A DNA stretch of 64,000 nucleotides from Desulfoferula sp040751985 (GTDB lineage: Bacteria > Desulfobacterota > Desulfarculia > Desulfarculales > Desulfarculaceae). Every line of letters begins with the position of its first letter. The first letter of the stretch is position 1. Shown here one piece after another: positions 8,375 to 16,652 of this stretch. The translations under genes were made by a program, and so were the position numbers. The notes below the pieces were generated by a model. That model had not been told where the DNA came from, made no database searches, and saw only the letters and a program-made list of their open reading frames with translations. The stretch covers positions 31,930-95,929 of the forward strand of contig JBFMFU010000066.1 in the NCBI GenBank assembly GCA_040751985.1, in the 5' to 3' direction.

Positions 8375-9496
8375 TTACTTCTCCGGGATAATCAGGCGCT
8401 CGCCCGGCTGGAGCAGCCGGTCGCCGCGCAGGCGGTTGGCCTGGCGCAGGTCCTTGAGGCTTACGCCGTGACGGTGAGCTATGTCCGACAGGCTGTCGCC
8501 GCGCCGCACCACGTACACCGCGCCGGTGGGCACCGGCCCGGAACCGGCCTGGCGCAGGCGCGCGGCCAGGCCCGCGGCCTGGCCCGGCGGCACCAGGATC
8601 TGGTACTTGCCTCGGGGCAGGTGGCGCTCGCGCAGCTCGGGGTTCAGCTCCTTGATGCCGCGGAAGGTGGTGCCCGCGGCCTGGGCCAGCACGGTCAGAT
8701 GCAGGGGCCGCTTCAGCTCCAGGGTGGCCGGCTCGCTGGGCAGGGGCTGCCACAGGCTGTCCGGCGGCAGGTCAAAGCCGTAGCGCTTGGGATCGCTGAG
8801 GATGATCTTGACCGCCAGGATGCGGTAGATGTAGCGCTGGGTTTCCATGGGCAGGGCCAGGTCGAAATAGTCCTTGACCGCCTGCTCCTTGATCTCCTGG
8901 CGCACCCGCTTTTCCCCGCAGTTGTAGGCGGCCATGGCCAGGGGCCAGGATTTGAACTCCTTGTGCAGGTCGCTCAGGTAGGCCAGGGCGGCCTTGGTGG
9001 ACAGGGGCAGGCTGCGCCGGTCGTCGAACCAGTGGTTGATGCGCAGGCCGTAGCGCCGGCCGGTGGCGGCCATGAACTGCCAGGGGCCCACTGCGCCGGC
9101 CGAGGAGCGGATGTAGTGGATCAGGGAGCTCTCGGCCACGGCCAGGTACTTGAGGTCCGGGGGCAGGCCGGCCTCCTTGAGGTGGGCGGTGATGTAGGGG
9201 AAGTAGCGGCCGGCCCGCTTGAGCCACATGATGACTCGGGCCGGGTCGTGCACCGAGATCACCAGCTCCCGGTCCAACTGCTCGGCCACCATGGTCCGCT
9301 GCAGAGGCACCGGCACCCCGCAGAGGCTGAGCTGCTGGGGCAGCCGCGGCACCAGTCGGGGGGCCGGCGCGGACGGAGCCGGGGCGGCAGCGGGCGGCTG
9401 GGCCGCCTTGGTTGCGGCGGGACCTTCGGCCAGGCAGGGGGCGGCCAGGCTGACCAAAAGGATGGTGGCCAGGACCAGCAGGCCCAGGGTGCGCAT
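8375..9496 (-). CDS. Membrane-bound lytic murein transglycosylase D-like protein with LysM
   Basis: Periplasmic enzyme that cleaves peptidoglycan glycan strands. The start ATG (9496) overlaps the thiL stop by one base, giving 373 aa. A signal peptide (residues 1-22) and an Ala/Pro linker precede the SLT domain (about 90-230), which has the catalytic Glu in AVAESSL and the motifs SSAGAVGPWQFM and AMAAYNCGEKRV. A degenerate LysM-like segment (LTVLAQAAGTTFRGIKELNP) and a clear C-terminal LysM (VVRRGDSLSDIAHRHGVS to LQPGERLIIPEK) bind glycan. It resembles MltD but has fewer LysM repeats. Confidence 0.9.
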   Translation of the reverse strand: MRTLGLLVLATILLVSLAAPCLAEGPAATKAAQPPAAAPAPSAPAPRLVPRLPQQLSLCGVPVPLQRTMVAEQLDRELVISVHDPARVIMWLKRAGRYFPYITAHLKEAGLPPDLKYLAVAESSLIHYIRSSAGAVGPWQFMAATGRRYGLRINHWFDDRRSLPLSTKAALAYLSDLHKEFKSWPLAMAAYNCGEKRVRQEIKEQAVKDYFDLALPMETQRYIYRILAVKIILSDPKRYGFDLPPDSLWQPLPSEPATLELKRPLHLTVLAQAAGTTFRGIKELNPELRERHLPRGKYQILVPPGQAAGLAARLRQAGSGPVPTGAVYVVRRGDSLSDIAHRHGVSLKDLRQANRLRGDRLLQPGERLIIPEK

Positions 9497-10521
9497 CAAG
9501 GTTCCTCCCGAAAATGGTCGTAGCCGCTCAGTCCGATCTCCTGAACCTGTCCCCCGTCCTCCAGGCGCACTCCGGGCTCGCGCACCAGGCTGCCCACGCG
9601 GGTGGTCTCCAGGCCTGGCTCGGCCTCGGCCAGCAGCTGCGTCAGCAGCTCCAGGTCGCCGGGGTCGCAGGTGAACAGCAGCTCGAAATCCTCGCCGCCC
9701 CTGAGGGCCCAGTTCAAGGGATCGGTCCCCAGCTTGGCGGCCAGCAGGCGGGTGGCGCCGTCCAGGGGCAGGCGCTGGGCCTGCACCCGGGCGCCCAGGC
9801 CGCTGGCCCGGCACAGGCGGTACAGGTCCGTGGCCAGGCCGTCGGAGAGGTCCATCATGGCGTGCACCCGGCCCGACTCGGCCAGGGCCCGGCCCCCGGC
9901 CACCCGGGGCAGGGGCCGCAGGTGGACCTCCACGGCGGCGGCGGCCTCCGGGGCAGCCGGGTCGCCGCCGGACTGCAGCCAGGCCAGGCCCGCGGCCGAG
10001 CGGCCCAGGCGGCCGCTGACGCAGACCGCGTCGCCGGCCCGGCCGCCGGAGCGCAGCAGCGGCTTGACCGGGTCCGCCTGGCCGATCAGGCAGAGGTTGA
10101 GCACCACCTGGGGGGAGCGCACCGTGTCGCCGCCGGCCAGACTCAGGCCGTAGCGCCGGCCAAACTCCACCAGCCCCCGCACCAGCTCCTCCACGAAGCT
10201 GGCCTGGGGCCGGGGCGGCAGGCCCAGGGAGAGGAAGCCCCAGCGGGGCAGGGCGCCCATGGCCGCCAGGTCGCTGAGGTTGGCGGCCATGGCCCGGCCG
10301 CCCAGGTCATAGGGGCGGATGAACTTCAGGTCGAAGTGCACCCCCTCCACCAGAAGATCGGTGGTGACCACCAGGTTGCGGGCCTGGCTGGCCACCACCG
10401 CCGCGTCGTCGCCGATGCCCACCACCAGCTCGCCCTCGGCCGCGCCGGCCAAGGACTGGATCAGCCGGACCACCTCCTCCTCGCTGAGAAAGGGGGCGGG
10501 TGGCGGCGGTTTGCGGGCCAT
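9496..10521 (-). CDS. thiL: Thiamine-monophosphate kinase ThiL
   Basis: ATP-dependent phosphorylation of thiamine monophosphate to thiamine diphosphate, the last step of vitamin B1 synthesis. It is 341 aa, normal for the family. It has the PurM-like/AIRS fold motifs VGIGDDAAV, TTDLLVEGVHFDL, NLSDLAAMGALP (metal and ATP site), LAGGDTVRS and MMDLSDGLATDLY. It lies 12 bp after ndk and is translationally coupled to the lytic transglycosylase. No other thiamine genes are nearby. Confidence 0.95.
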   Translation of the reverse strand: MARKPPPPAPFLSEEEVVRLIQSLAGAAEGELVVGIGDDAAVVASQARNLVVTTDLLVEGVHFDLKFIRPYDLGGRAMAANLSDLAAMGALPRWGFLSLGLPPRPQASFVEELVRGLVEFGRRYGLSLAGGDTVRSPQVVLNLCLIGQADPVKPLLRSGGRAGDAVCVSGRLGRSAAGLAWLQSGGDPAAPEAAAAVEVHLRPLPRVAGGRALAESGRVHAMMDLSDGLATDLYRLCRASGLGARVQAQRLPLDGATRLLAAKLGTDPLNWALRGGEDFELLFTCDPGDLELLTQLLAEAEPGLETTRVGSLVREPGVRLEDGGQVQEIGLSGYDHFREEP

Positions 10522-10533
10522 GGGCGCGGAGGC

Positions 10534-10995
10534 CTACCTTTCGTCGGAGGCGTACTGATAGTTGATGAGCGCCGGCTGGTAGTCGAACAGCTCCGAGGGC
10601 TTGAAGAAGCGGGCCACCTCGGCCTGGGCGGTCTCCACCGAATCGCTGGCATGCACCAGGTTGGCCTGCATGGACATGCCCAGATCGCCGCGAATGGTGC
10701 CCGGCGCGGCCTGGCGGGAGTTGGTGACCCCGCACAGCCGGCGGCAGACCTCCACCGCCTCCAGCCCCTCCAGGCACAGGGCGATGACCGGGGTGCGGCT
10801 CATAAACTCGCAGATGGTGGGGAAGAAGGACTTGGCGGCCAGGTGGGAGTAGTGCGCCTTGAGCAGGGCGTCGTCCAGCTGGATCATCTTGATGCCGGCT
10901 ATCTTGAGGCCCTTCTGCTCGAAGCGGCTGAGCACCGCACCGGCCAGGCCGCGGGTCAGGGCGTCGGGTTTGATCAGAATCAGGGTTCGCTCCAC
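10534..10995 (-). CDS. ndk: Nucleoside diphosphate kinase
   Basis: Transfers the gamma-phosphate between nucleoside triphosphates and diphosphates through a phospho-histidine. It is 153 aa. TLILIKPDAL carries the phosphate-binding Lys9, and NLVHASDS carries the catalytic His115; the usual motif is NxxHGSDS, so Ala replaces Gly here. GTIRGDLGM is the conserved nucleotide loop. It is the first gene of ndk-thiL-transglycosylase. An extended C-terminus (FKPSELFDYQPALINYQY) is of the longer bacterial type. Confidence 0.96.
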   Translation of the reverse strand: MERTLILIKPDALTRGLAGAVLSRFEQKGLKIAGIKMIQLDDALLKAHYSHLAAKSFFPTICEFMSRTPVIALCLEGLEAVEVCRRLCGVTNSRQAAPGTIRGDLGMSMQANLVHASDSVETAQAEVARFFKPSELFDYQPALINYQYASDER

Positions 10996-11116
10996 GTCAA
11001 TTCACCTCGTTGTGATGTTGAAGGCTCGGGCGCCGCCGGCCCAGCGCCGGGGCGAGTTCTGCCCCAATTTGGGCAGAGAGCGCGGGGCTTGTCAAGGGAA
11101 GGCCGCGGGGCGGGGC

Positions 11117-11812
11117 TCAGCGGCCGTAGCGCCGTAGCTGCTTGATGAGCTGCCGCGAGGAGGCCTGCTGCTTGACCTTGCCCTCCAGGAGAATGCTCCG
11201 CACCGACTCCGCGAAGCCGTAGTAGGCGTTGGTGGTTTCCGCATCGTACTCCAGGCCGGCCCCGTCCAGGGAGATGCCCATGAACAGGCCCTTGCTCATG
11301 GAGTAGGCGTACACGTCCGGGGCCAGGCCGCTGCCGGTGGTGCCGGCCAGGACCCGCCGGCCCGTGGGCCCCAGGGCCACCGAGGCGTCGGCGCCCAGCT
11401 GCACCTTGTTCTTGAGCAGGCCTTCCAAGCCCTTCTTGGTCATGATCACCAGCATCAAGTCTGTGGACTGGGCCCCGATCTGCAGGCCCAGGCTGGCCCC
11501 GGCCAGGTTGAAGAAGGCCGGCGGGCTCCAGGAGCCGTCGTCGTGGCGGGCCAGCACCACCCCGCTGCCGCCCTGGCCGCCGAGGATGAAGCCGGCCTTG
11601 ATCACCCCCGGAAAGAGGGCCACCGCCCGGCAGCGCTTGAGCAGGTCCTGGGGTACGGACTTGTCGCCCTGCTGCATCATCTTGTCCAGCACCACCCCCG
11701 CGGCCAGCACCTCCAGCTCGGCCTCGGCCTTGCCGGCGGCCAGGGCCGGGCCAGCGGTCAGGATCAGGATAAGCAGGGCGGCCAATACGCAGGCGATGCG
11801 GGGACGGCTCAT
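11117..11812 (-). CDS. SYLF/YSC84 lipid-binding domain protein, secreted
   Basis: A 231-aa protein with an N-terminal Sec signal (MSRPRIACVLAALLILILTAGPALA). The rest is the SYLF (YSC84) domain: CRAVALFPGVIKAGFILGGQGGSGVVLAR, WSPPAFFNLAGASLGLQIGAQSTDL, and SKGLFMGISLDGAGLEYDAE. Eukaryotic members bind phosphoinositides. Bacterial ones are periplasmic proteins without a proven role. It is a single gene, 121 bp upstream of ndk on the same strand and divergent from the acyl-CoA operon. Confidence 0.88.
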   Translation of the reverse strand: MSRPRIACVLAALLILILTAGPALAAGKAEAELEVLAAGVVLDKMMQQGDKSVPQDLLKRCRAVALFPGVIKAGFILGGQGGSGVVLARHDDGSWSPPAFFNLAGASLGLQIGAQSTDLMLVIMTKKGLEGLLKNKVQLGADASVALGPTGRRVLAGTTGSGLAPDVYAYSMSKGLFMGISLDGAGLEYDAETTNAYYGFAESVRSILLEGKVKQQASSRQLIKQLRRYGR

Positions 11813-12011
11813 GGCGAGTCTCCTTGCCGGAGTGGGTCGCGGGGAGATTAGGGTTGCCTGAGGTCATTCTACGTTCAGGGGGCCGGCGGGGCAACTCTTT
11901 GCCGCCCTGGGGGATTTTCTTGACCCTCCCCGCGACCCACAGTAGCATGGCAGGTGCCTTTTCGCCCTGCCCCGGCCAGGCGCTCACTACAACCTTGACA
12001 GGAGCACGCCC

Positions 12012-13136
12012 GTGAGCCTTTTGTTCCAGCCCGTGTCCATCAACAAGCTTGAGCTGCCCAACCGCTTCGTGCGCTCGGCCACCCACGAGGTGGCCGCCGA
12101 CCACGAGGACCAGGTCACCCCGGCCCTGGAGAAGATCATGACCGACCTGGCCGCCGGGGGGGTGGGGCTGATCATCAGCGGCATCGCCTACGTGCACCTG
12201 GCCGGCCGCCTGTGGAAGCCGCAGCTGGGCCTGGCCCAGGACAGCGCCATCCCCGGCCTGCGCCGCCTGGCCCAGGCCGTCCATGCCCACGGGGCCAAGC
12301 TGGCCATGCAGCTGTTCCACGCCGGCCGGGAGCGCACCCGCTACTCCACTGAGGAGGGGCCGGCCCTGGCGGCCTCGGTCATCCCCGGCGACGAGGTCTA
12401 CGACTTCCCCCACCGGGAGATGAGCGAGGAGGACATAGCGGAGGCGGTGGAGGCCTACGGCCAGGCCGCCCGCCGCTGCCAGGAGGCGGGGGTGGACGCG
12501 GTGCAGATCCACGGGGCCCACGGCTACCTGCCCAGCCAGTTCCTCTCGCCCCACACCAACCGCCGCCGGGACCGCTGGGGCGGCTCCCTGGACAACCGCC
12601 TGCGCCTGCACCGGGAGATCGCGCGCGCCATCCGCAAAGAGACCGGCCCGGACTACCCCATCCTGATCAAGCTGGGCCTGGTGGACTCGGTGCCGGGCGC
12701 CCTGCAGTTGGACGAGGGGGTGGAGGCCGCCGCGCGCCTGGCCCAGGCGGGCTACGACTGCCTGGAGATCAGCCAGGGCCTGCGCGCCATCGGCTTCAAG
12801 AACAGCGAGTTCCGCACCGGCATCGACAGCCGGGAGAAGGAGGCCTACTTCCGGGACTGGACCCGCCAGGTGAAACAGCGGGTTAAGGTGCCGGTGATGA
12901 TGGTGGGCGGGCTGCGCAGCCTGAGCCTGATGGAGGAGGTGGTGGCCCAGGGGGAGACGGACTTCGTGTCCCTGTCGCGGCCCCTGATCCGGGAGCCGGA
13001 CCTGGTCAACCGCTGGCGGCTAAACCCCGACTACCACCCCCGCTGCATCTCCTGCAACGGCTGCCTGTTGCGCATACGCGAGCGCAAACCGCTGGCCTGC
13101 GCCCTGGACCTCGAGGAGAAGGAGGCCAAGGACTGA
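12012..13136 (+). CDS. NADH:flavin oxidoreductase, Old Yellow Enzyme family
   Basis: FMN-dependent TIM-barrel oxidoreductase, likely an enoate or enoyl-CoA reductase. It is 374 aa from a GTG start (12012). FMN-barrel motifs are NRFVRSATHEVAA, GAKLAMQLFHAGRE, GVDAVQIHGAHGYLPSQFLSPHTNRRRDRWGGS and MMVGGLRSL. The C-terminus ends HPRCISCNGCLL, a Cys cluster like that in 2,4-dienoyl-CoA reductases that bind a 4Fe-4S cluster, but the second FAD/NAD domain of those enzymes is absent. It is the first gene of an operon of CoA-ester enzymes, which supports a role in acyl-CoA reduction. Confidence 0.88.
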   Translation: MSLLFQPVSINKLELPNRFVRSATHEVAADHEDQVTPALEKIMTDLAAGGVGLIISGIAYVHLAGRLWKPQLGLAQDSAIPGLRRLAQAVHAHGAKLAMQLFHAGRERTRYSTEEGPALAASVIPGDEVYDFPHREMSEEDIAEAVEAYGQAARRCQEAGVDAVQIHGAHGYLPSQFLSPHTNRRRDRWGGSLDNRLRLHREIARAIRKETGPDYPILIKLGLVDSVPGALQLDEGVEAAARLAQAGYDCLEISQGLRAIGFKNSEFRTGIDSREKEAYFRDWTRQVKQRVKVPVMMVGGLRSLSLMEEVVAQGETDFVSLSRPLIREPDLVNRWRLNPDYHPRCISCNGCLLRIRERKPLACALDLEEKEAKD

Positions 13137-13155
13137 GCATCTCGCCGGCCGCGCC

Positions 13156-14031
13156 ATGATCGAGCTGTTTCCCAACGTGTACTATGTGCCGGGCAAGAAC
13201 GCCTCGCGCTTTCCCTACTGCGCCTGCCTGTACTTGAAGGGCCGGGAGATGCGCCTGCTCATCGACGCGGGCATGGGCGCGGGCAAGGTGGAGCCGGTCA
13301 AGGCCCTGGGGGTGGACGTGCTGCTGCTCAGCCACAGCCACATAGACCACCACCTGACCAAGCGCGAGCTGGAGGGGCCGCCCATCTGGGCCCACGCGGC
13401 CGAGCTGCCCTACATGGGCAGCCGCGAGCGCTACCTCAAGGCCACGGGCCTGGACCAGAGCGGGGTGGACCTGAGCGGCATCTTGGACGCCATGCCCGGC
13501 ATCTTCGACTATCGCGCCCAGCGCGCCCTGGCCGGCGGCGAGGTGCTGGACCTGGGGGGCCTGCGTCTGGAGGTGCTGCACACTCCGGGCCACACCCCCG
13601 GGCACCTGTCGTTCTTTCTGCCCCAGCACCGCTTCCTGTTCGGCGCCGACGTGGACCTGACCAGCTTCGGCCCCTACTACGGCCACTACTTCGCGGACCT
13701 GGGGGCGTTCATCGCCTCCATCCAGCGCCTGAGGGCCCTGGGCGCCACCAGCGCAGCCACCGGCCACGCCGGCCCCTTCATGGACGACGTGGCCGGGCGC
13801 CTGGAGGCCTACGAGCAGGTCATCTATCAGCGGGACCAGCGGGTGCTGGACTTTCTGCGCGCGCCCCGGCGCCTGGAGGACTTCCGGCGCAGCGGGGTGA
13901 TCTACCGCACCTACATCGAGGAGTTCGGGCTGCAGGACTTCTTCGAACGGGTGCACGTAGAGAAGCACCTGGAGCGCCTGGCCGCCCTGGGCCGGGTGCG
14001 GGTGGAAGATGGGCGGTGGCGGCGCCTCTGA
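13156..14031 (+). CDS. MBL-fold metallo-hydrolase
   Basis: A 291-aa zinc hydrolase of the metallo-beta-lactamase fold. The metal ligands are visible in HSHIDHH, HTPGHTPGH, GADVD and a last His in TGHAGP. A C-terminal extension (about 215-291) is mostly helical and charged, a layout seen in thioesterase-like and hydroxyacylglutathione-hydrolase-like members. It sits 19 bp after the OYE-like gene and overlaps the N-terminal region of the next reading frame, so a thioesterase role in the acyl-CoA operon is plausible but unproven. Confidence 0.87.
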   Translation: MIELFPNVYYVPGKNASRFPYCACLYLKGREMRLLIDAGMGAGKVEPVKALGVDVLLLSHSHIDHHLTKRELEGPPIWAHAAELPYMGSRERYLKATGLDQSGVDLSGILDAMPGIFDYRAQRALAGGEVLDLGGLRLEVLHTPGHTPGHLSFFLPQHRFLFGADVDLTSFGPYYGHYFADLGAFIASIQRLRALGATSAATGHAGPFMDDVAGRLEAYEQVIYQRDQRVLDFLRAPRRLEDFRRSGVIYRTYIEEFGLQDFFERVHVEKHLERLAALGRVRVEDGRWRRL

Positions 14032-14053
14032 GGGCCGCGGCGGGAGGAGAGCA

Positions 14054-14881
14054 ATGCCTGAGGTGGACCTGAGCGTAGTGGGCCGCTGGAACCCGCCGGT
14101 GACCTATGACTACACCTTCAAGGAGGTGGTGCTCTACGCCCTGGGCGTGGGCGCCGGGCCCGAGGACCTGAACCTGGTCTACGAGGGCGCGCCGGGCGGG
14201 CTCAAGGTGCTGCCCAGCTTCTGCGTGGTGCCGGCCATGAAGACCTTCCCGGCCGTGGGCAAGGTGGAGTGGTCGCGCTTTTTGCACGGCGAGCACCAGA
14301 TCCGCCTGCACCGGCCCCTGGCCCCGGAGGGCCGCCTGGTGCAGCGGGGCCGGGTGGCGGCCATCTACGACAAGGGCAAGGGCGCGGTGTACCACATCGA
14401 GATAGAGGGCCGCGACGGCCAGGACCGGCCGGCCTACGACGTAGAGTGGGTGGTGTTCTATGTGGGAGCCGGCGGCTTCGGCGGCGACCCCGGACCCAAG
14501 GTAGAGAGCGTGCGGCCGCCGGAGCGGCCGGCGGACTTCAGCCTGAGCCAGCGGGTGGCCGCCAATCAGGCGGCCATCTACCGCCTGAGCGGCGACCTGA
14601 ACCCCCTGCACATAGACCCGGCTGCGGCCCAGCGCGGCGGCTTTGCGCTTCCCATCCTGCACGGCCTGTGCACCTACGGCATGGCCGTGCGCGCGGTGGT
14701 GAAAAAGGCCCTGGGCGGCGACCCGGAGCGCCTGAAGCAGTTCGGGGCCCGCTTCTCGGCCCCGGTGTTGATGGGCGACGAGCTGCTGGTGGAAGGCTGG
14801 CGCGAGGGCGGGCGCATCATCGTGCAGGCCAGCACCGGCCGCGGCCCCTCCCTGACCAATGGCCTGGCTCTGGTGGACTAG
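14054..14881 (+). CDS. MaoC-like (R)-specific enoyl-CoA hydratase, double hot-dog type
   Basis: Hydratase of the 2-enoyl-CoA hydratase 2 / 17beta-HSD4 C-terminal type. The start at 14054 is chosen for its GGGAGGAGA Shine-Dalgarno; an earlier in-frame ATG at 14009 lies inside the previous gene. It is 275 aa with two hot-dog halves. The C-terminal half (about 155-275) contains the hydratase-2 motif YRLSGDLNPLHIDPAAA with catalytic Asp and His, then FALPILHGLCTYGMA. The N-terminal half is the degenerate substrate-binding hot dog. It forms an operon with the crotonase and dehydrogenase. Confidence 0.9.
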   Translation: MPEVDLSVVGRWNPPVTYDYTFKEVVLYALGVGAGPEDLNLVYEGAPGGLKVLPSFCVVPAMKTFPAVGKVEWSRFLHGEHQIRLHRPLAPEGRLVQRGRVAAIYDKGKGAVYHIEIEGRDGQDRPAYDVEWVVFYVGAGGFGGDPGPKVESVRPPERPADFSLSQRVAANQAAIYRLSGDLNPLHIDPAAAQRGGFALPILHGLCTYGMAVRAVVKKALGGDPERLKQFGARFSAPVLMGDELLVEGWREGGRIIVQASTGRGPSLTNGLALVD

Positions 14882-14916
14882 AGTCGGTTTCAGCAAACGA
14901 GCGAGAGGAAAAAATC

Positions 14917-15705
14917 ATGAGCTACGAATTCATAAAGGTGGAGAAGGAAGATCACTTGACCATCCTCACGGTCAACCGGCCCGAGGTGCTCAACTGCATC
15001 AGCGCGCCCACCAGCGTGGAGATGGATCAGGCCCTCAACGACTTCCAGGAGGACCCCGAGGCCTGGCTGCTCATCCTCACCGGCGCCGGCGAAAAGGCCT
15101 TCTCTGCGGGCATGGACCTGAAGTGGTTCTCCGAGCACGGCGTGGAGGAGTACCGCCGCATGACGGCCCCCCTCAAAGGGCTGGGCGGCATCACCCAGCG
15201 CCTGGACTGCAACAAGCCCATGATCGCGGCGGTCAACGGCCTGGCCTTCGGCGGCGGCTTTGAGATGGCCCTGTCCTGCGACATCATCTTGGCCGCCGAG
15301 CACGCCACCTTCGCCCTGCCCGAGCCCAAGGTGGGCATCATGGCCGGCGCCGGCGGAGCGGTGCGCCTGCCCCGGCGCATCCCCTACTACGCGGCCATGT
15401 CCATCCTGCTCACCGGCCGGCGCATAACCGCCTCCGAGGCCGCCTCCCTGGGCCTGGTGGCCGAGGTGGTGCCGGGGGAACAGCTCATGGCCGCGGCCCG
15501 GCGCTGGGCGGCCATGGTGCTGGAGTGCGCGCCCCTGGCCATCCGGGCCAGCAAGGAGGTGGCCAGCCAGAGCCTGGATCTGCCCCTGTCCCAGGCCCTG
15601 ACCACCGTGTTCCCGGCCCAGAAGACCCTGTTCCAGTCCCAGGACGCGGTGGAAGGGCCCAAGGCCTTCGCCGCCAAGCGCAAGCCGCAGTGGAAGGGCC
15701 GCTAA
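14917..15705 (+). CDS. Enoyl-CoA hydratase/isomerase (crotonase) family protein
   Basis: A 262-aa crotonase-fold enzyme acting on CoA thioesters. The start at 14917 follows GAGAGGAAAAA. Oxyanion-hole motifs are AFSAGMDLKWFS and VNGLAFGGGFEMALSCDI. The downstream active-site segment is LPEPKVGIMAGAGGAVRLPRRI. One of the two hydratase Glu positions is clear (GGGFEMAL). The second is replaced by Ala/Gly (IMAGAGG), so it may be an isomerase, thioesterase or other crotonase reaction rather than a simple hydratase. The neighbouring MaoC and 3-hydroxyacyl-CoA dehydrogenase genes point to a beta-oxidation-like pathway. Confidence 0.88.
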   Translation: MSYEFIKVEKEDHLTILTVNRPEVLNCISAPTSVEMDQALNDFQEDPEAWLLILTGAGEKAFSAGMDLKWFSEHGVEEYRRMTAPLKGLGGITQRLDCNKPMIAAVNGLAFGGGFEMALSCDIILAAEHATFALPEPKVGIMAGAGGAVRLPRRIPYYAAMSILLTGRRITASEAASLGLVAEVVPGEQLMAAARRWAAMVLECAPLAIRASKEVASQSLDLPLSQALTTVFPAQKTLFQSQDAVEGPKAFAAKRKPQWKGR

Positions 15706-15764
15706 AGGCAGGCGAAAAACAATGCGGGCCGCAGGGCCCCTAGCCGGATAAGGAGTTTCAGGAA

Positions 15765-16652
15765 ATGACCATAGACGACGTCAAGAAGATCGCGGTGATC
15801 GGCGCGGGCAACATGGGCCACCAGATCGCCCTCTTATGCGCCATCCAGGGCTACCAGACCACCTGCACGGACGTGAAGCCGGAGATACTGGCCAAGGCCG
15901 AGGCCTTCGCCGACAAGTACCTGCCCGGCCGGGTGGAGAAGGAAAAGCTCACCCAGGCCCAGGCCGACGCGGCCCGGGCCCGCCTGCGCTTCACCCCCAG
16001 CTTGGAGGAGGCGGTGCAGGAGGCGGACTACGTGATCGAGGCGGTGCTGGAGGTGCTGGCCCTCAAGCGCAAGATATTCGCCGACCTGGACCGCCTGGCG
16101 CCCAAGCACGCCATCCTGGCCAGCAACAGCTCGGCCATCGTCAGCTCCCGCTTCGCGGACGTGACCCAGCGGCCGGACAAGGTTTTAAACCTGCACTTCT
16201 TCAACCCGGCCCTGGTGATGAAGCTGGTGGAGGTGGTGCAGGGGCCGCACGTCTCCGACGAGACGGCCAAGATATCCATGGACCTGTGCCAACGCTTGGA
16301 CAAGGTGAGCGTACACGTGAAGAAGGAGGTGGAGGGCTTTTTGCTCAACCGCATCTTCGCGGCCATCACCCGCGAGGCCCTGTGGATGCTGGAGATGGGC
16401 GTGGCCAGCTTCGAGGACATCGACAAGGCCCAGATGTACGGCGCCGGCCACCCCATGGGCACCTTCCGCCTGATGGACCTGACGGGCATCGACCTGCACT
16501 ACACCATGTGCATGGAGAAGTTCCGCGCCACGGGCGACCGGGCCAATCTGCCCGCGCCCAGCGTGGTGGAGCTGTACATGCAGGGCCGCTACGGCCAGAA
16601 GGCGGGCAAGGGCTGGTACGACTACAGCGAGCAGAGCCCGCGCAAGAAATGA
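15765..16652 (+). CDS. 3-hydroxyacyl-CoA dehydrogenase
   Basis: NAD-dependent oxidation of (S)-3-hydroxyacyl-CoA. It is 295 aa. The Rossmann motif VIGAGNMGHQIA (GxGxxG) is followed by the acidic NAD-ribose position in CTDVKPE. The active-site segment LASNSSAIVSSR contains the conserved Ser and Asn, and LHFFNPALVMKLVEVVQG carries the catalytic His with Glu of the dyad nearby. The C-terminal domain ends GRYGQKAGKGWYDYSEQ. A paralogue occurs at 44732-45598. Its stop overlaps the next start by 4 nt (ATGA). Confidence 0.94.
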   Translation: MTIDDVKKIAVIGAGNMGHQIALLCAIQGYQTTCTDVKPEILAKAEAFADKYLPGRVEKEKLTQAQADAARARLRFTPSLEEAVQEADYVIEAVLEVLALKRKIFADLDRLAPKHAILASNSSAIVSSRFADVTQRPDKVLNLHFFNPALVMKLVEVVQGPHVSDETAKISMDLCQRLDKVSVHVKKEVEGFLLNRIFAAITREALWMLEMGVASFEDIDKAQMYGAGHPMGTFRLMDLTGIDLHYTMCMEKFRATGDRANLPAPSVVELYMQGRYGQKAGKGWYDYSEQSPRKK